Part shown: positions 36,171-45,540 of the stretch, piece after piece | Numbering within the stretch: the stretch's first letter is position 1 | Layout of the letters: every line of letters starts with the position of its first letter | Assembly (NCBI RefSeq): GCF_050589845.1 | Contig: NZ_JBNGPA010000010.1 | Location: 114,572 to 178,571 of the forward strand | Origin: Carboxylicivirga agarovorans | GTDB taxonomy: Bacteria; Bacteroidota; Bacteroidia; Bacteroidales; Marinilabiliaceae | Length of the DNA stretch: 64,000 nt | Reading direction: 5' to 3' | Translations under genes and position numbers: made by a program | The notes under the pieces: model-generated | What the model was told of the DNA's origin: nothing | Databases searched by the model: none | Seen by the model: only the letters and a program-made list of their open reading frames with translations

Positions 36171-37436
36171 ATGAAGGTTGATGTTTTACTAGGACTCCAA
36201 TGGGGGGACGAAGGCAAAGGAAAAGTTGTTGATGTTTTGACTCCTCAATACGATGTCATCACCCGTTTTCAGGGAGGTCCAAATGCAGGTCATACCTTAG
36301 AGTTTGACAATTTCAAACACGTATTGCACAATATCCCATCGGGTATTTTCCATAACGATAAAGCCAATATCGTTGGAAACGGTGTCGTGCTTGACCCCAT
36401 AACGTTCAAAAAAGAAATCGATTCTTTAAAAGAGAAAGGTTTCGACATCACTAAAAACCTTTATATCTCAAAAAAGGCTCACCTGATCCTACCTACACAC
36501 CGTATTCTTGATGCAGCTTCTGAGGCATCAAAAGGTAAAACCAAAATTGGTTCTACCCTTAAAGGAATTGGTCCTACATACATGGATAAGACTGGTAGAA
36601 ATGGTCTTCGTGTCGGTGACATCCTTCATAATTTCGAAGAAAAATATGCAGCTCTAAAAGAGAAGCATGTCAAAATGCTTGAAATGTATGACTTCGAATA
36701 CAACATTGAAGAATTTGAAAAGGGACTTACTGAAGGTATTGAAACCCTTAAGAGCTGTATTATCATTGATAGCGAACACGAAATCAACAAGCACCTTAAA
36801 GCAGGTAAAACCATTTTAGCCGAAGGAGCGCAGGGAACCTTGTTAGATATTGATTTTGGTTCTTACCCATTCGTTACTTCTTCAAACACTATTTGTGCAG
36901 GGGCTTGTACTGGTATGGGTGTTGCACCAAATAAAATTGGTGAGGTATTCGGTATTTTTAAAGCTTATTGTACGCGCGTTGGTAGCGGACCATTCCCTAC
37001 TGAATTATTTGACGAAACCGGTGAAGAACTTCGTAAGGCTGGTCATGAGTTTGGTGCTACTACAGGTCGCCCTCGCCGTTGTGGATGGATTGATCTTGTA
37101 GCTTTAAAGTACTCTGTAATGATCAACGGTGTTACCCAGTTAATTATGACTAAAGGTGATGTATTAAGTGGTTTTGAGACTATTAAAGCAGCAACGGCTT
37201 ACAAACTGCCTGACGGAACAACTACTGAGGAATTCCCATTTGAATTAACAGATGATGTTGAGCCAATTTACGAGGAAATTAAGGGCTGGAAAGAAGATTT
37301 AACCGGTGTTAAATCTGAGGATGAGTTCCCACAGGAATTAAAAGACTATATAGCTTACCTTGAAAAGCAATTAGAGGTACCTATTACTATTGTTTCTGTA
37401 GGTCCTGACCGTGAACAAACCATTGTTCGTAAATAA
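36171..37436 (+). CDS. purA: Adenylosuccinate synthetase
   Basis: This 421-residue protein is collinear with PurA. The GTP-binding/catalytic loop is LGLQWGDEGKGKVVD (residues 7-21), followed by GGPNAGHT (IMP site, catalytic His), STLKGIGPTYMDK, AEGAQGTLLDIDFG, TVTGRPRR-like TTGRPRRCGWID and VGPDREQT at the C-terminus. It joins IMP and aspartate using GTP in the first committed step to AMP. It is monocistronic, with a strong terminator. Confidence 0.97.
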   Translation: MKVDVLLGLQWGDEGKGKVVDVLTPQYDVITRFQGGPNAGHTLEFDNFKHVLHNIPSGIFHNDKANIVGNGVVLDPITFKKEIDSLKEKGFDITKNLYISKKAHLILPTHRILDAASEASKGKTKIGSTLKGIGPTYMDKTGRNGLRVGDILHNFEEKYAALKEKHVKMLEMYDFEYNIEEFEKGLTEGIETLKSCIIIDSEHEINKHLKAGKTILAEGAQGTLLDIDFGSYPFVTSSNTICAGACTGMGVAPNKIGEVFGIFKAYCTRVGSGPFPTELFDETGEELRKAGHEFGATTGRPRRCGWIDLVALKYSVMINGVTQLIMTKGDVLSGFETIKAATAYKLPDGTTTEEFPFELTDDVEPIYEEIKGWKEDLTGVKSEDEFPQELKDYIAYLEKQLEVPITIVSVGPDREQTIVRK

Positions 37437-37458
37437 GACAATTAGTTATTATATATTG

Positions 37459-37489
37459 AAAGCCTGCACTTTGTTGCAGGCTTTTTTTT
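37459..37489 (+). terminator. Rho-independent terminator of purA
   Basis: A 10-bp stem AAAGCCTGCA / TGCAGGCTTT with loop CTTTGT runs into eight T. Confidence 0.93.
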
Positions 37490-37557
37490 GCCCTCATTGT
37501 ACCGTTATCCTTTTTTATTTATAGCTATCCTCAGAATAAACCTAAAACAAAGGGTAT

Positions 37558-37592
37558 AAAAAAACAGCCACCTGAAATAAGTGGCTGTTTTT
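37558..37592 (-). terminator. Rho-independent terminator of the MFS gene
   Basis: The stem AAAACAGCCAC / GTGGCTGTTT (37561-37571 with 37581-37590) has a T run on the minus strand at 37558-37564. It sits 20 bases after the stop of the MFS gene and is roughly symmetric. Confidence 0.88.
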
Positions 37593-37611
37593 ACTATTTA
37601 GTAGAATACTA

Positions 37612-38985
37612 TTATTTCTGAATATTTGGCCTTTCAAGACCATAACCTTTTTTCTTGTCTTCTGCCTTAAGAGCTATAGCAACAAAAATTGCCAATAAGC
37701 CGGTGGCAGCAAATATAACCATTGGTAAAGTATAGTCGTAATGACTGAACTTTCCACTGGCATCAGTTACCTTACAGTATTTTTCCAATACGATACCGAT
37801 CAACAAAGGCATACCCATTAATCCCCAGTTTTGTACCCAAAAAATCAAAGCATATGCTGAACCCAACTGTTTCTCAGGAATAATTTTTGGGACAGATGGC
37901 CACATTGCAGACGGAACCAATGAGAATGTTACTCCCAATAGAATAATAAGAATAATTGCAATGACATAATGGTCCAGACCTGGTGCTGCAAAAACAGAAT
38001 GCACCGCCAAAAGCATTATCGAACCAATTAACATGATAGTAGCACCCTTTCCTTTACGGTCATATAAGTTACCAAAGAATGGTGTTAATATAATTGTTCC
38101 AAAAGGTAACAAACTTGGTATAGCACCCGCAAAATCTTCATTTACACCATACTTATTTATCATTAAGTCGGTAGCATAATACAGGAATGGGAAAATACCT
38201 GAGTAGAAAAGAACACATAATAATGCGATTAACCAGAAGCCCTTATTCTTGATAATGAAAAGTATATCAGAAACTTTGAATGCATCTTCTTCAGAAACTT
38301 CATCAGCAATACCTTCTGATTTCTCAAGTTTTTTATCCATGAACGTGTACCAAAGGAAAGCGATGAAACCAGCAATCAATAAACCAAGGCCTAACATAAC
38401 AGGTGCACTAATTGCAGGCATTCCATCAACACCCAAAGCCTTAGCCATTGGCAGAGGCACTGCTAAGGCTAAAGCTGTACCCATACGGGCAGTCGCCATC
38501 TCCAGTCCCATAGCCAGGGCCAGTTCTTTACCTTTGAACCATTTTACGATTATCTTGGAAATTGTAATACCGGCAATTTCAACACCCATACCAAAAACAC
38601 CAAAACCAAGAGCTCCAATGGCAATTGAAGATTTAAATCCAAAAATAGTACCTTCAATTGGAAATTCGATAGCGTAATACTGCAAGGCTGTTCCAACTAT
38701 CATTGTTAGGGCTGCTCCCAATCCAGTGAATCGCACACCCATTTTATCCAGAATGATACCACCAAAAATCAGCATCAAAAAGAATACATTGAACCATCCA
38801 TATGCGCTATTCCACACACCGAAATCCGCACTGGTCCAGCCCATATGTTCTTCAAGCAATGGCTTTAAAGGAGAAATAACATAGTTAATATAATAGCCGC
38901 AAAGCATCGTAAACGACACAACCGCCAGGGCTCCCCAACGTGCACCTTTTGAATCACGTAGACTTTTGTTAATTACTTCAGTCAT
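37612..38985 (-). CDS. Major facilitator superfamily transporter, substrate unknown
   Basis: This 457-residue protein has about twelve hydrophobic helices and a central hydrophilic loop near residues 210-235 (ending SEGIADEVSEEDAF). The MFS loop signature between helices 2 and 3 is visible as GGIILDKMGVRFTG (G-x-x-x-D-K-x-G-x-R), and its second-half counterpart as GNLYDRKGKGAT. The pattern resembles the oxalate/formate- or organophosphate-antiporter-like groups but gives no firm substrate. It lies between terminators and is probably transcribed alone. Confidence 0.82.
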   Translation of the reverse strand: MTEVINKSLRDSKGARWGALAVVSFTMLCGYYINYVISPLKPLLEEHMGWTSADFGVWNSAYGWFNVFFLMLIFGGIILDKMGVRFTGLGAALTMIVGTALQYYAIEFPIEGTIFGFKSSIAIGALGFGVFGMGVEIAGITISKIIVKWFKGKELALAMGLEMATARMGTALALAVPLPMAKALGVDGMPAISAPVMLGLGLLIAGFIAFLWYTFMDKKLEKSEGIADEVSEEDAFKVSDILFIIKNKGFWLIALLCVLFYSGIFPFLYYATDLMINKYGVNEDFAGAIPSLLPFGTIILTPFFGNLYDRKGKGATIMLIGSIMLLAVHSVFAAPGLDHYVIAIILIILLGVTFSLVPSAMWPSVPKIIPEKQLGSAYALIFWVQNWGLMGMPLLIGIVLEKYCKVTDASGKFSHYDYTLPMVIFAATGLLAIFVAIALKAEDKKKGYGLERPNIQK

Positions 38986-39010
38986 TTTAATTTTAGTTAG
39001 TTATACGAAT

Positions 39011-39046
39011 AAAAAAGAATAGCCGCAATTGACATTGCAGCTACTC
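39011..39046 (-). terminator. Rho-independent terminator of pepD
   Basis: On the minus strand GAGTAGCTGCAAT pairs with ATTGCGGCTATTC (mostly Watson-Crick with G-U pairs) and is followed by TTTTTT, 14 bases after the pepD stop. Confidence 0.85.
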
Positions 39047-39060
39047 TTTTTTTAATTTAT

Positions 39061-40524
39061 TTATTTTTTAACAGGTACACTTTTCAGTGTTTCTTCCAAA
39101 TACTCCCAGAATAAACCAACTGTCTCGATGTTTACCTTTTCATCCGGTGAATGAGGGAAACGAATCGTAGGACCAAAAGAAATCATATCCCAGTGCGGGT
39201 ATGCACTTCCTAAGATACCACACTCCAACCCGGCATGGATAGCTCGGATTTCAGGTACTTTACCCCATTTCTTCTGATAAACATCCTGCATGGTCTTAAG
39301 AATTGGAGAATCCAGGTTTGGCTTCCATCCCGGATACTGACCACCAAAACTAATCTCAGCACCCGCCAGGCGGAATACACTTTCCATTTTGGATGCCAAT
39401 GCTTCAATAGCTGTATTAACTGAACTACGCATTAAAGCCTGCACAATAATTTCGCCATTGTTTGACTTAACAATAGCCAGGTTTGTTGAAGTTTCAACCA
39501 AACCCTCCATATCGTTACTCATGCGAATAACACCGTTTGGCGCAGCAATTACACCGTTAATTAAGTCATCTTGCGTTACTTCATCAATTATAGTCGCCGG
39601 TAAATCAGTTTTTTCAGCAACAAATGATAAATCAGGCTCAACAGCACTTAATTCTGCTTTGTAAATTTCTTCGTACTCTTCAAGGCTTTCAAGAAATTCA
39701 TCAGCGTTGGTAGCAGGAACTGTCACAACGGCAAATGCCTCACGAGGAATGGCATTACGTAAACTACCACCATCAATAGAAGCCAGCCGTGCCTCGTCAT
39801 TTGCAACTGCAAACTTTAAGAAGCGGAACATTAATTTATTGGCATTTCCGCGTCCAAGTGGAATATCCATACCCGAGTGACCACCTTTCAATCCTGTTAA
39901 TGATAATTTGTAAGCAACAGAATCGGCTGGCACTTCCTCTTCAGTATAAGTGTATTTTACATTGGCATCACACCCACCGGCGCATCCTACATATAACTCA
40001 CCTTCATCTTCAGAGTCCATGTTTAATAAAATATCACCCTGAAGAATACCAGGCTTAAGTCCGTTAGCACCAGTCATACCAGCTTCTTCGTCCATCGTGA
40101 TTAATGCCTCAACCGGACCATGCTCCATGTCTGTAGACTGAAGTACAGCCATTGCTGCAGCAACACCAATACCATTATCGGCACCCAGTGTTGTTCCGTT
40201 TGCTGTCACCCAACCATCTTCAATATATGTTTCAATAGGATCTGTTTCGAAATTGTGCTCTTTATCGCTATTCTTTTGTGGCACCATATCAATGTGACTC
40301 TGAAGAATAACTCCCATACGGTCTTCATATCCTGGTGTAGCAGGCTTACGGATGATGATGTTACCAACCTCATCGCGGATTGTTTCTAAACCTAATGATT
40401 TACCAAACTCCTCCATAAAGTCAATGGCTTTACCTTCTTTTTTAGAAGGACGAGGAATCTGAGTTAATTTATAAAAGCTTTCCCAAAGACCCTGGGGAGA
40501 TAATTTAGCTATTTCGTTATTCAT
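39061..40524 (-). CDS. pepD: Aminoacyl-histidine dipeptidase (cytosolic nonspecific dipeptidase, M20C)
   Basis: This is 487 residues from ATG 40524; an upstream extension would add 24 unrelated residues. PepD signatures are present: LQSHIDMVPQK (metal His and catalytic Asp), LGADNGIGVAAAMAVL, MDEEAGMTGANGL (catalytic Glu-Glu), GLKGGHSGMDIPLGRGNA and a C-terminal HAGLECGILG (metal ligands). The enzyme hydrolyses dipeptides, including Xaa-His, in the cytoplasm using two zinc ions. It lies between the DUF4831 lipoprotein gene and the MFS gene on the same strand. Confidence 0.94.
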   Translation of the reverse strand: MNNEIAKLSPQGLWESFYKLTQIPRPSKKEGKAIDFMEEFGKSLGLETIRDEVGNIIIRKPATPGYEDRMGVILQSHIDMVPQKNSDKEHNFETDPIETYIEDGWVTANGTTLGADNGIGVAAAMAVLQSTDMEHGPVEALITMDEEAGMTGANGLKPGILQGDILLNMDSEDEGELYVGCAGGCDANVKYTYTEEEVPADSVAYKLSLTGLKGGHSGMDIPLGRGNANKLMFRFLKFAVANDEARLASIDGGSLRNAIPREAFAVVTVPATNADEFLESLEEYEEIYKAELSAVEPDLSFVAEKTDLPATIIDEVTQDDLINGVIAAPNGVIRMSNDMEGLVETSTNLAIVKSNNGEIIVQALMRSSVNTAIEALASKMESVFRLAGAEISFGGQYPGWKPNLDSPILKTMQDVYQKKWGKVPEIRAIHAGLECGILGSAYPHWDMISFGPTIRFPHSPDEKVNIETVGLFWEYLEETLKSVPVKK

Positions 40525-40652
40525 AACTCTTTGTTTAAAAAAGGGATTATTAATTTGTTTATTAGTTACCACGTTGAAAGGTGAAGTTAAACTCAATGTC
40601 TGTTATTAAGACATCGGTGACTTAACTATGTCCATCCTGAAACTAAGCTCCA

Positions 40653-41756
40653 TTACTTTCTTTCAATACTCTGAAGTGCTCCTGTTTTAGGGTTGATACG
40701 AATACTTACATTGTCCTGTTCCAGAACATTCGATGGCATCGAAACAACCTGTCCATACTGACCCAGGTATACTTCCTGTTCTTTTATCAGTTTATTTTTG
40801 TCAATTATTTTAATTGTTGCTTTTCCTGGTCTGTTATAAAATAAACCGTTACGCACTTCCTGGCCTTTTTCCATCACCACTGCAGCATCTGGTAATGGAG
40901 TTCCTTCTTCAGCTTCGAGCTCAAAATATACCGGTGCTCCGCTAACATCCATTTTATCAACTATACCCGAGACAGATGAGAATCGGAATAAAACATCATT
41001 ATTCGTACTCATTTTATCAGGAAAAATATCAAATGACCTTGTCATTGTGTAGGTTTCTGTTTTACCAACAAATAACTCCATGTGCTCTTTTTCAAGCTTG
41101 TTCAATTCACGAACCATCACTTCGTATGACTGTCCGTCGGGTGGCAGTTGCTCAAAATCACTGGCCAGTATTTTAAATCGACGTTTACGTATTTTATAAA
41201 TGTAGTTGGCAGTCTCTTCAGCCATGGCTGCTGTTGAAGTTTTGACTAGTTGCTTTTCAATCATTGCCACATCATTGAAATTAACATCTTCAACACCTGG
41301 CAAATCAGCTGCCGTAAACTTCTTTAAGTAACATTCGGCATTGTTAAAATCACTGTTAACTCCAGCTAATACACCCGATGAAGTTAAATTCAAAAACGGA
41401 GCTGAAGCGGTACCTGAATATGAAATCGAATAACGCTTGCTATTATCTGGCACACCAAAAGTTTCTATATTAACTGACTTAATCTTCCATTCAACCTTGT
41501 CTTCCGTTACCACGTCACTTACATTAAGCATTTTTTGAGAATAGCGATAAAATGGTCCTACTTTATTGATCGTCTTCTCCACTTCCACATTCACACGAAT
41601 AACAGTTGCAGGTAAACTATAAACCAAAGTATTGCTTGTTGCATTATTCATTTGTGCTACATCCTGCACGTTTACTTTGTTGGGAACAGGCTGTTGTACT
41701 GCGCAGGAAGACAGAATTGCAGCAGCACTTATGGCAAGGAATAATTTCTTCATCAT
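40653..41756 (-). CDS. DUF4831 family lipoprotein
   Basis: This 367-residue lipoprotein (AAILSSC lipobox, Cys17) contains the DUF4831 pattern: NTLVYSLPATVIRVNVEVEKT and VGPFYRYSQKML near residues 43-78, and IRKRRFKILASDFEQLPPDG near 190-210. The C-terminus is beta-rich (GLFYNRPGKATIKI). DUF4831 proteins are restricted largely to Bacteroidota and have no known function. A 6-bp hairpin (ATGTCT/AGACAT) near 40597-40615 might end the transcript, but it lacks a T run. Confidence 0.8.
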   Translation of the reverse strand: MMKKLFLAISAAAILSSCAVQQPVPNKVNVQDVAQMNNATSNTLVYSLPATVIRVNVEVEKTINKVGPFYRYSQKMLNVSDVVTEDKVEWKIKSVNIETFGVPDNSKRYSISYSGTASAPFLNLTSSGVLAGVNSDFNNAECYLKKFTAADLPGVEDVNFNDVAMIEKQLVKTSTAAMAEETANYIYKIRKRRFKILASDFEQLPPDGQSYEVMVRELNKLEKEHMELFVGKTETYTMTRSFDIFPDKMSTNNDVLFRFSSVSGIVDKMDVSGAPVYFELEAEEGTPLPDAAVVMEKGQEVRNGLFYNRPGKATIKIIDKNKLIKEQEVYLGQYGQVVSMPSNVLEQDNVSIRINPKTGALQSIERK

Positions 41757-42085
41757 CTTAATTATTAATGATTAATAAAGCCCGGATTGCAGCAATAATC
41801 AAGCCATATCTCAACAGGCGTTATTCAATAAACGTCGTTATTTACATTAAAGTACGACGACCATCAAAGGTAAACGAAAAAAATTAAAAGCCAAGATGAT
41901 AATTATCGTGTTGAGCAGTGAAATATCGTACAAATTAAACGCTTGTTTTTACTGAACTGAGAGGAGTGTTTTCTTGATGACGAAAAAGTATATACCAAAC
42001 CATAAGATAATTAATATACAATTACCTTACGCCAGACTGGCCATTCAAATTAAGAACTATCGATTAGCCTGTGATAGCTTGTTGG
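41757..42085. other. 329-base spacer without a gene
   Basis: It lies between the DUF4831 gene and nnr, both on the minus strand. It should contain the promoter of the DUF4831 gene, but no exact TAnnTTTG is visible, and no terminator for nnr was found. Confidence 0.4.
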
Positions 42086-43594
42086 CTAGCCTCTTATGGT
42101 TTTGTATGCTTTTCCTATATTAGAAATAATATCTGAAGCAACAACAGACTCCTCTGCCGTTTCTCCCAATAACAGATCGGCAGCCAATCCATGCAAATAA
42201 ACGCCTGTTCGTGCAGCCTCTAGTGTTTGATAGCCCTGTGCCAGCAGTGCAAGCAGAATACCGGTTAAAACATCACCACTTCCGGCAGTTGCCATCCCAT
42301 AGTTACCGGTCGGGTTAAAATAACACTGTCCGTCAGGCGCAATTACGGCAGTGTAGGCTCCTTTTAATACAAGTGTCACTTCCAAATCTCTTGCGAACTT
42401 TATGGCTTTCTGCAATCGTTCATATGAGCTATTGCTTTTACCTGCCAACCGATCAAACTCTCCGGGATGAGGAGTAAGTATTGCATTAGGAGGAAGCAAG
42501 GACCACAGCTCATCATCTATTGCTAAAATATTCAAAGCATCTGCATCCAGCACAACAGGCTTACCATCAAGTGATTCTAGTAATTCACGCAAGGCAGTCT
42601 GTGTATTGGGTTTGGTACCAATGCCCGGACCTGTTCCAATGGCAGTATAGGTACATAGATCGGGGAACTCAGATAATAAAATATCAGATCGGTCAATATT
42701 AGCCATCGCTTCAGGCACTGCTGTCTGAATAATCGGGTAACCCAGGCGAGGTACGTGCGTTGTTAATAAGCCGACTCCTGCTTTCAAACAGGCTTTGGAA
42801 GCCAGAACAGCAGCTCCCATTTTTCCATAGCTACCAGCCAGTAACAAAGCATGTCCAAAGTGTCCCTTATGTGAAAAGCGACTATGGTTCTTCAACATGC
42901 GCTTTATATGACTTAATTCGGTATGGCACCAGTCGGATGCAGTGCCTTTTATTATTTCAGGATGTAGACCAATATCTGCTACGTGCCACTCCCCTACGTA
43001 ATATTCATTTTCGGGTAGCAGGAAAGCCAACTTCGGAAACTGAAAGCTGATGGTATGGTCGGCCATTACAATAGCATCCCTGTCATTTGACGCATTATCC
43101 TCACCGAATAAACCTGAAGGAATATCAATACTTACCACCTCCACGTCCATGGCATTAATATATTGTACCAAACCTTTTGCCAGCCCCGAAAGGGAGCGGT
43201 TTAATCCCGATCCAAACAGGCCATCAATAATTATATCATTCTCACTAATCTGGCTAAACTGTACATCAGAGGTAAAAACTGAAACACTATCCTTAATTCG
43301 TTTAAGCCTCTGAAGATTGGTTTTCCCATCTATACTTAACTTATTCTCATCTGCAATTAAATAGATCTGTACTTCCCTGCCGTCTTTGATCAGCATGCGG
43401 GCAACAGCCAAAGCATCTCCCCCGTTATTGCCCGGACCGACCAGTACTGAAACATCACCATGCGGATACAGACTATTGAACTTCTTATAAAAATGCAAAG
43501 AAGCCCTTTCCATTAAGTCAATTGATGATATAGGTTCATTATCGATTGTATATTGATCAATTGTTGAGATTTGAGTTACTGGGAATATCTTCAT
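42086..43594 (-). CDS. nnr: Bifunctional NAD(P)H-hydrate repair enzyme (epimerase and ADP-dependent dehydratase)
   Basis: This is 502 residues from ATG 43594; an in-frame GTG 9 bases upstream is the alternative. Residues 1-215 are the YjeF N-domain epimerase (DLMERASLHFYKK, VLVGPGNNGGDALAVAR, IIDGLFGSGLNR). Residues 230-500 are the ADP-dependent dehydratase of the ribokinase fold (KGHFGHALLLAGSYGKMGAA, ILTPHPGEFDRL, NPTGNYGMATAGSGDVLTG). Together they restore damaged NADHX and NADPHX. Both active regions seem intact. Confidence 0.95.
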   Translation of the reverse strand: MKIFPVTQISTIDQYTIDNEPISSIDLMERASLHFYKKFNSLYPHGDVSVLVGPGNNGGDALAVARMLIKDGREVQIYLIADENKLSIDGKTNLQRLKRIKDSVSVFTSDVQFSQISENDIIIDGLFGSGLNRSLSGLAKGLVQYINAMDVEVVSIDIPSGLFGEDNASNDRDAIVMADHTISFQFPKLAFLLPENEYYVGEWHVADIGLHPEIIKGTASDWCHTELSHIKRMLKNHSRFSHKGHFGHALLLAGSYGKMGAAVLASKACLKAGVGLLTTHVPRLGYPIIQTAVPEAMANIDRSDILLSEFPDLCTYTAIGTGPGIGTKPNTQTALRELLESLDGKPVVLDADALNILAIDDELWSLLPPNAILTPHPGEFDRLAGKSNSSYERLQKAIKFARDLEVTLVLKGAYTAVIAPDGQCYFNPTGNYGMATAGSGDVLTGILLALLAQGYQTLEAARTGVYLHGLAADLLLGETAEESVVASDIISNIGKAYKTIRG

Positions 43595-43953
43595 TGGAAA
43601 CACTTATAATTCGACACCTATCAAATTTACAAAGTTTTTAGGTGCCATGATAACTTTTACTCCTGATAAGTCACTACTCAACTTTCACTCTGCTTTACTA
43701 CCACATTCTGTTGCCATCCATCACATATTTTTTCAAAATGCCTGTTTTTGCTTATAACTGATTATTCAGAGGTATTAAACCAGAATAAGATGATTTTTAA
43801 TATTTTCTAAATAATTACAGCACATACACTTCTAATGCTCATACAATTACACCTAACCTGTTACAGAGCATGACAGTTACGATTTGTAAGTGACCCAAAA
43901 AAACATATATTTGCTTCGCTTTGAATTAACAACTAATTATAAATTAAATAGAT
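43595..43953. other. 359-base divergent region between nnr and the peptide transporter
   Basis: It holds one strong plus-strand promoter (43883-43913). On the minus side no clear -7 element for nnr was found. The rest is AT-rich without a gene. Confidence 0.5.
43883..43913 (+). promoter_or_regulatory. Full Bacteroidota promoter of the POT transporter gene
   Basis: TTTG (43883-43886), a 19-base spacer and TATATTTG (43906-43913) reproduce both the -33 and -7 elements. The predicted start is about 34 bases before the ATG. Confidence 0.82.
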
Positions 43954-45489
43954 ATGTTTAAACAACATCCTAAAGGACTTATTCCTGCCGCTCTTGCCAA
44001 TATGGGTGAGCGTTTTGGTTTTTACACGATGATGGCCATTCTTGTGCTGTTTTTACAAGCAAAGTTTGGATTAAATGGTAAAGATGCAGGACTTATTTAC
44101 TCTGTATTTTATGCTTTAATTTACATCCTGTCATTGGCTGGTGGTTTTATTGCTGACAAATTAAGAAACTACAAAGGAACCATTTTAAGCGGTTTATTAG
44201 TGATGGGCCTTGGTTATGTATTCCTTGCGATACCAACCGGCGCAAACAATTTCACTCTTGTAATGACGTGTTTGGCATTATTCGTTATCTCTTTTGGTAA
44301 TGGATTATTCAAAGGAAACTTACAGGCATTAGTTGGTCAGATGTATGATAATGAGGAATATGGAAAATATCGTGACTCAGGTTTCTCCTTATTCTATATG
44401 TTCATTAATGTTGGTGCCATCTTCGCTCCTTTTATTGCAGTAGGTGTTCGTAACTGGTGGTTAAACACTAATGGCTTTAATTACAACGCTGACCTTCCAG
44501 CCGTATGTCACTCATATATAGATGGAACTATTTCTGCTGAAGCAACTACTAAATTTCAGGAAATGGCTAACGTTGCCAACGGTTCAACAGTAACCGACCT
44601 TGGAGCATTCGCCACTGAATACCTGAGTGTGTTCTCTACTGGTTTTCACTATGCATTCGGCACAGCGATTATTGCTATGCTTATTTCTTTAGTGATCTAT
44701 GTAATCAACAAGAAGTACTTCCCAAATCCGGGAGGACATGAAGAAGAAGCAAAAGTTGGTTCTAAAGCTGAAGCACCTCAAATGGATGCTAAAGAAGTAA
44801 AACAGCGCTTGTATGCTTTATTTGCAGTGTTTGCAGTTGTTATTTTCTTCTGGTTCTCATTCCACCAGAATGGTTTAACACTTACCATGTTTGCAAAAGA
44901 CTACACAGACTTAAGTATGATTAATATTAACTTAGGTAGTGTAAGTATCCAGGGAGCGGAGTTATTCCAGTCTATCAACCCATTCTTTGTTGTATTCCTT
45001 ACTCCTATTGTAATGGCTGTTTTCGGTTGGTTACGTTCACGTAATATGGAACCATCGACTCCTAAGAAAATCGCTATCGGTATGTTTATTGCAGCCCTAG
45101 GATTCGTTGTGATGACATTAGGTTCTATGGATTTACCTTTATTCTCTTCTATCGATCCAAACCAGGGTGGTACTCCTCTTGATTTAGCACAAAAAGTAAC
45201 TCCAATGTTACTTATTGGCACATACTTTATTCTGACGGTGGCTGAGTTATTTATCAGTCCTCTTGGAATTTCATTTGTTTCTAAAGTAGCTCCTCCACAA
45301 TACCAGGGTATTATGCAAGGTGGTTGGTTAGGTGCAACCGCCTTAGGTAACCAGTTATTATTTATTGGTGCAATTTTCTATGAATCAATTCCAATTTGGG
45401 CTACCTGGACAATCTTCGTTGTAGCTTGTATCATTTCAATGTTTACAATGCTATTTATGTTGAAATGGTTAGAAAGAGTTTCGAAGTAA
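43954..45489 (+). CDS. Proton-dependent oligopeptide transporter (POT/PTR family)
   Basis: This 511-residue protein has at least twelve predicted membrane helices. It shows the POT start ALANMGERFGFYTMMAILVLFL, corresponding to the ExxERFxYY motif, and GNGLFKGNLQALVGQMYD plus FSLFYMFINVGAIFAPFI, the PTR2 signature. The first Glu of the ExxER motif is Asn here (N-M-G-E-R), so proton coupling may differ. The hydrophilic insert near residues 255-285 and the TVAELFISPLGISFVSKVAP helix 10 are typical. It imports di- and tripeptides across the cytoplasmic membrane. Confidence 0.88.
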   Translation: MFKQHPKGLIPAALANMGERFGFYTMMAILVLFLQAKFGLNGKDAGLIYSVFYALIYILSLAGGFIADKLRNYKGTILSGLLVMGLGYVFLAIPTGANNFTLVMTCLALFVISFGNGLFKGNLQALVGQMYDNEEYGKYRDSGFSLFYMFINVGAIFAPFIAVGVRNWWLNTNGFNYNADLPAVCHSYIDGTISAEATTKFQEMANVANGSTVTDLGAFATEYLSVFSTGFHYAFGTAIIAMLISLVIYVINKKYFPNPGGHEEEAKVGSKAEAPQMDAKEVKQRLYALFAVFAVVIFFWFSFHQNGLTLTMFAKDYTDLSMININLGSVSIQGAELFQSINPFFVVFLTPIVMAVFGWLRSRNMEPSTPKKIAIGMFIAALGFVVMTLGSMDLPLFSSIDPNQGGTPLDLAQKVTPMLLIGTYFILTVAELFISPLGISFVSKVAPPQYQGIMQGGWLGATALGNQLLFIGAIFYESIPIWATWTIFVVACIISMFTMLFMLKWLERVSK

Positions 45490-45508
45490 TTTGAACTTAT
45501 CATATACT

Positions 45509-45540
45509 AAAAAAGCGGCCCATGGGCCGCTTTTTTTTTA
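45509..45540. terminator. Palindromic bidirectional terminator shared by two convergent genes
   Basis: The perfect palindrome AAAAGCGGCCCATGGGCCGC + TTTT is flanked by A and T runs. On the right its T run merges with the stop codon of the UspA gene (45538-45540), so the terminator begins inside that gene's end. Confidence 0.9.
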
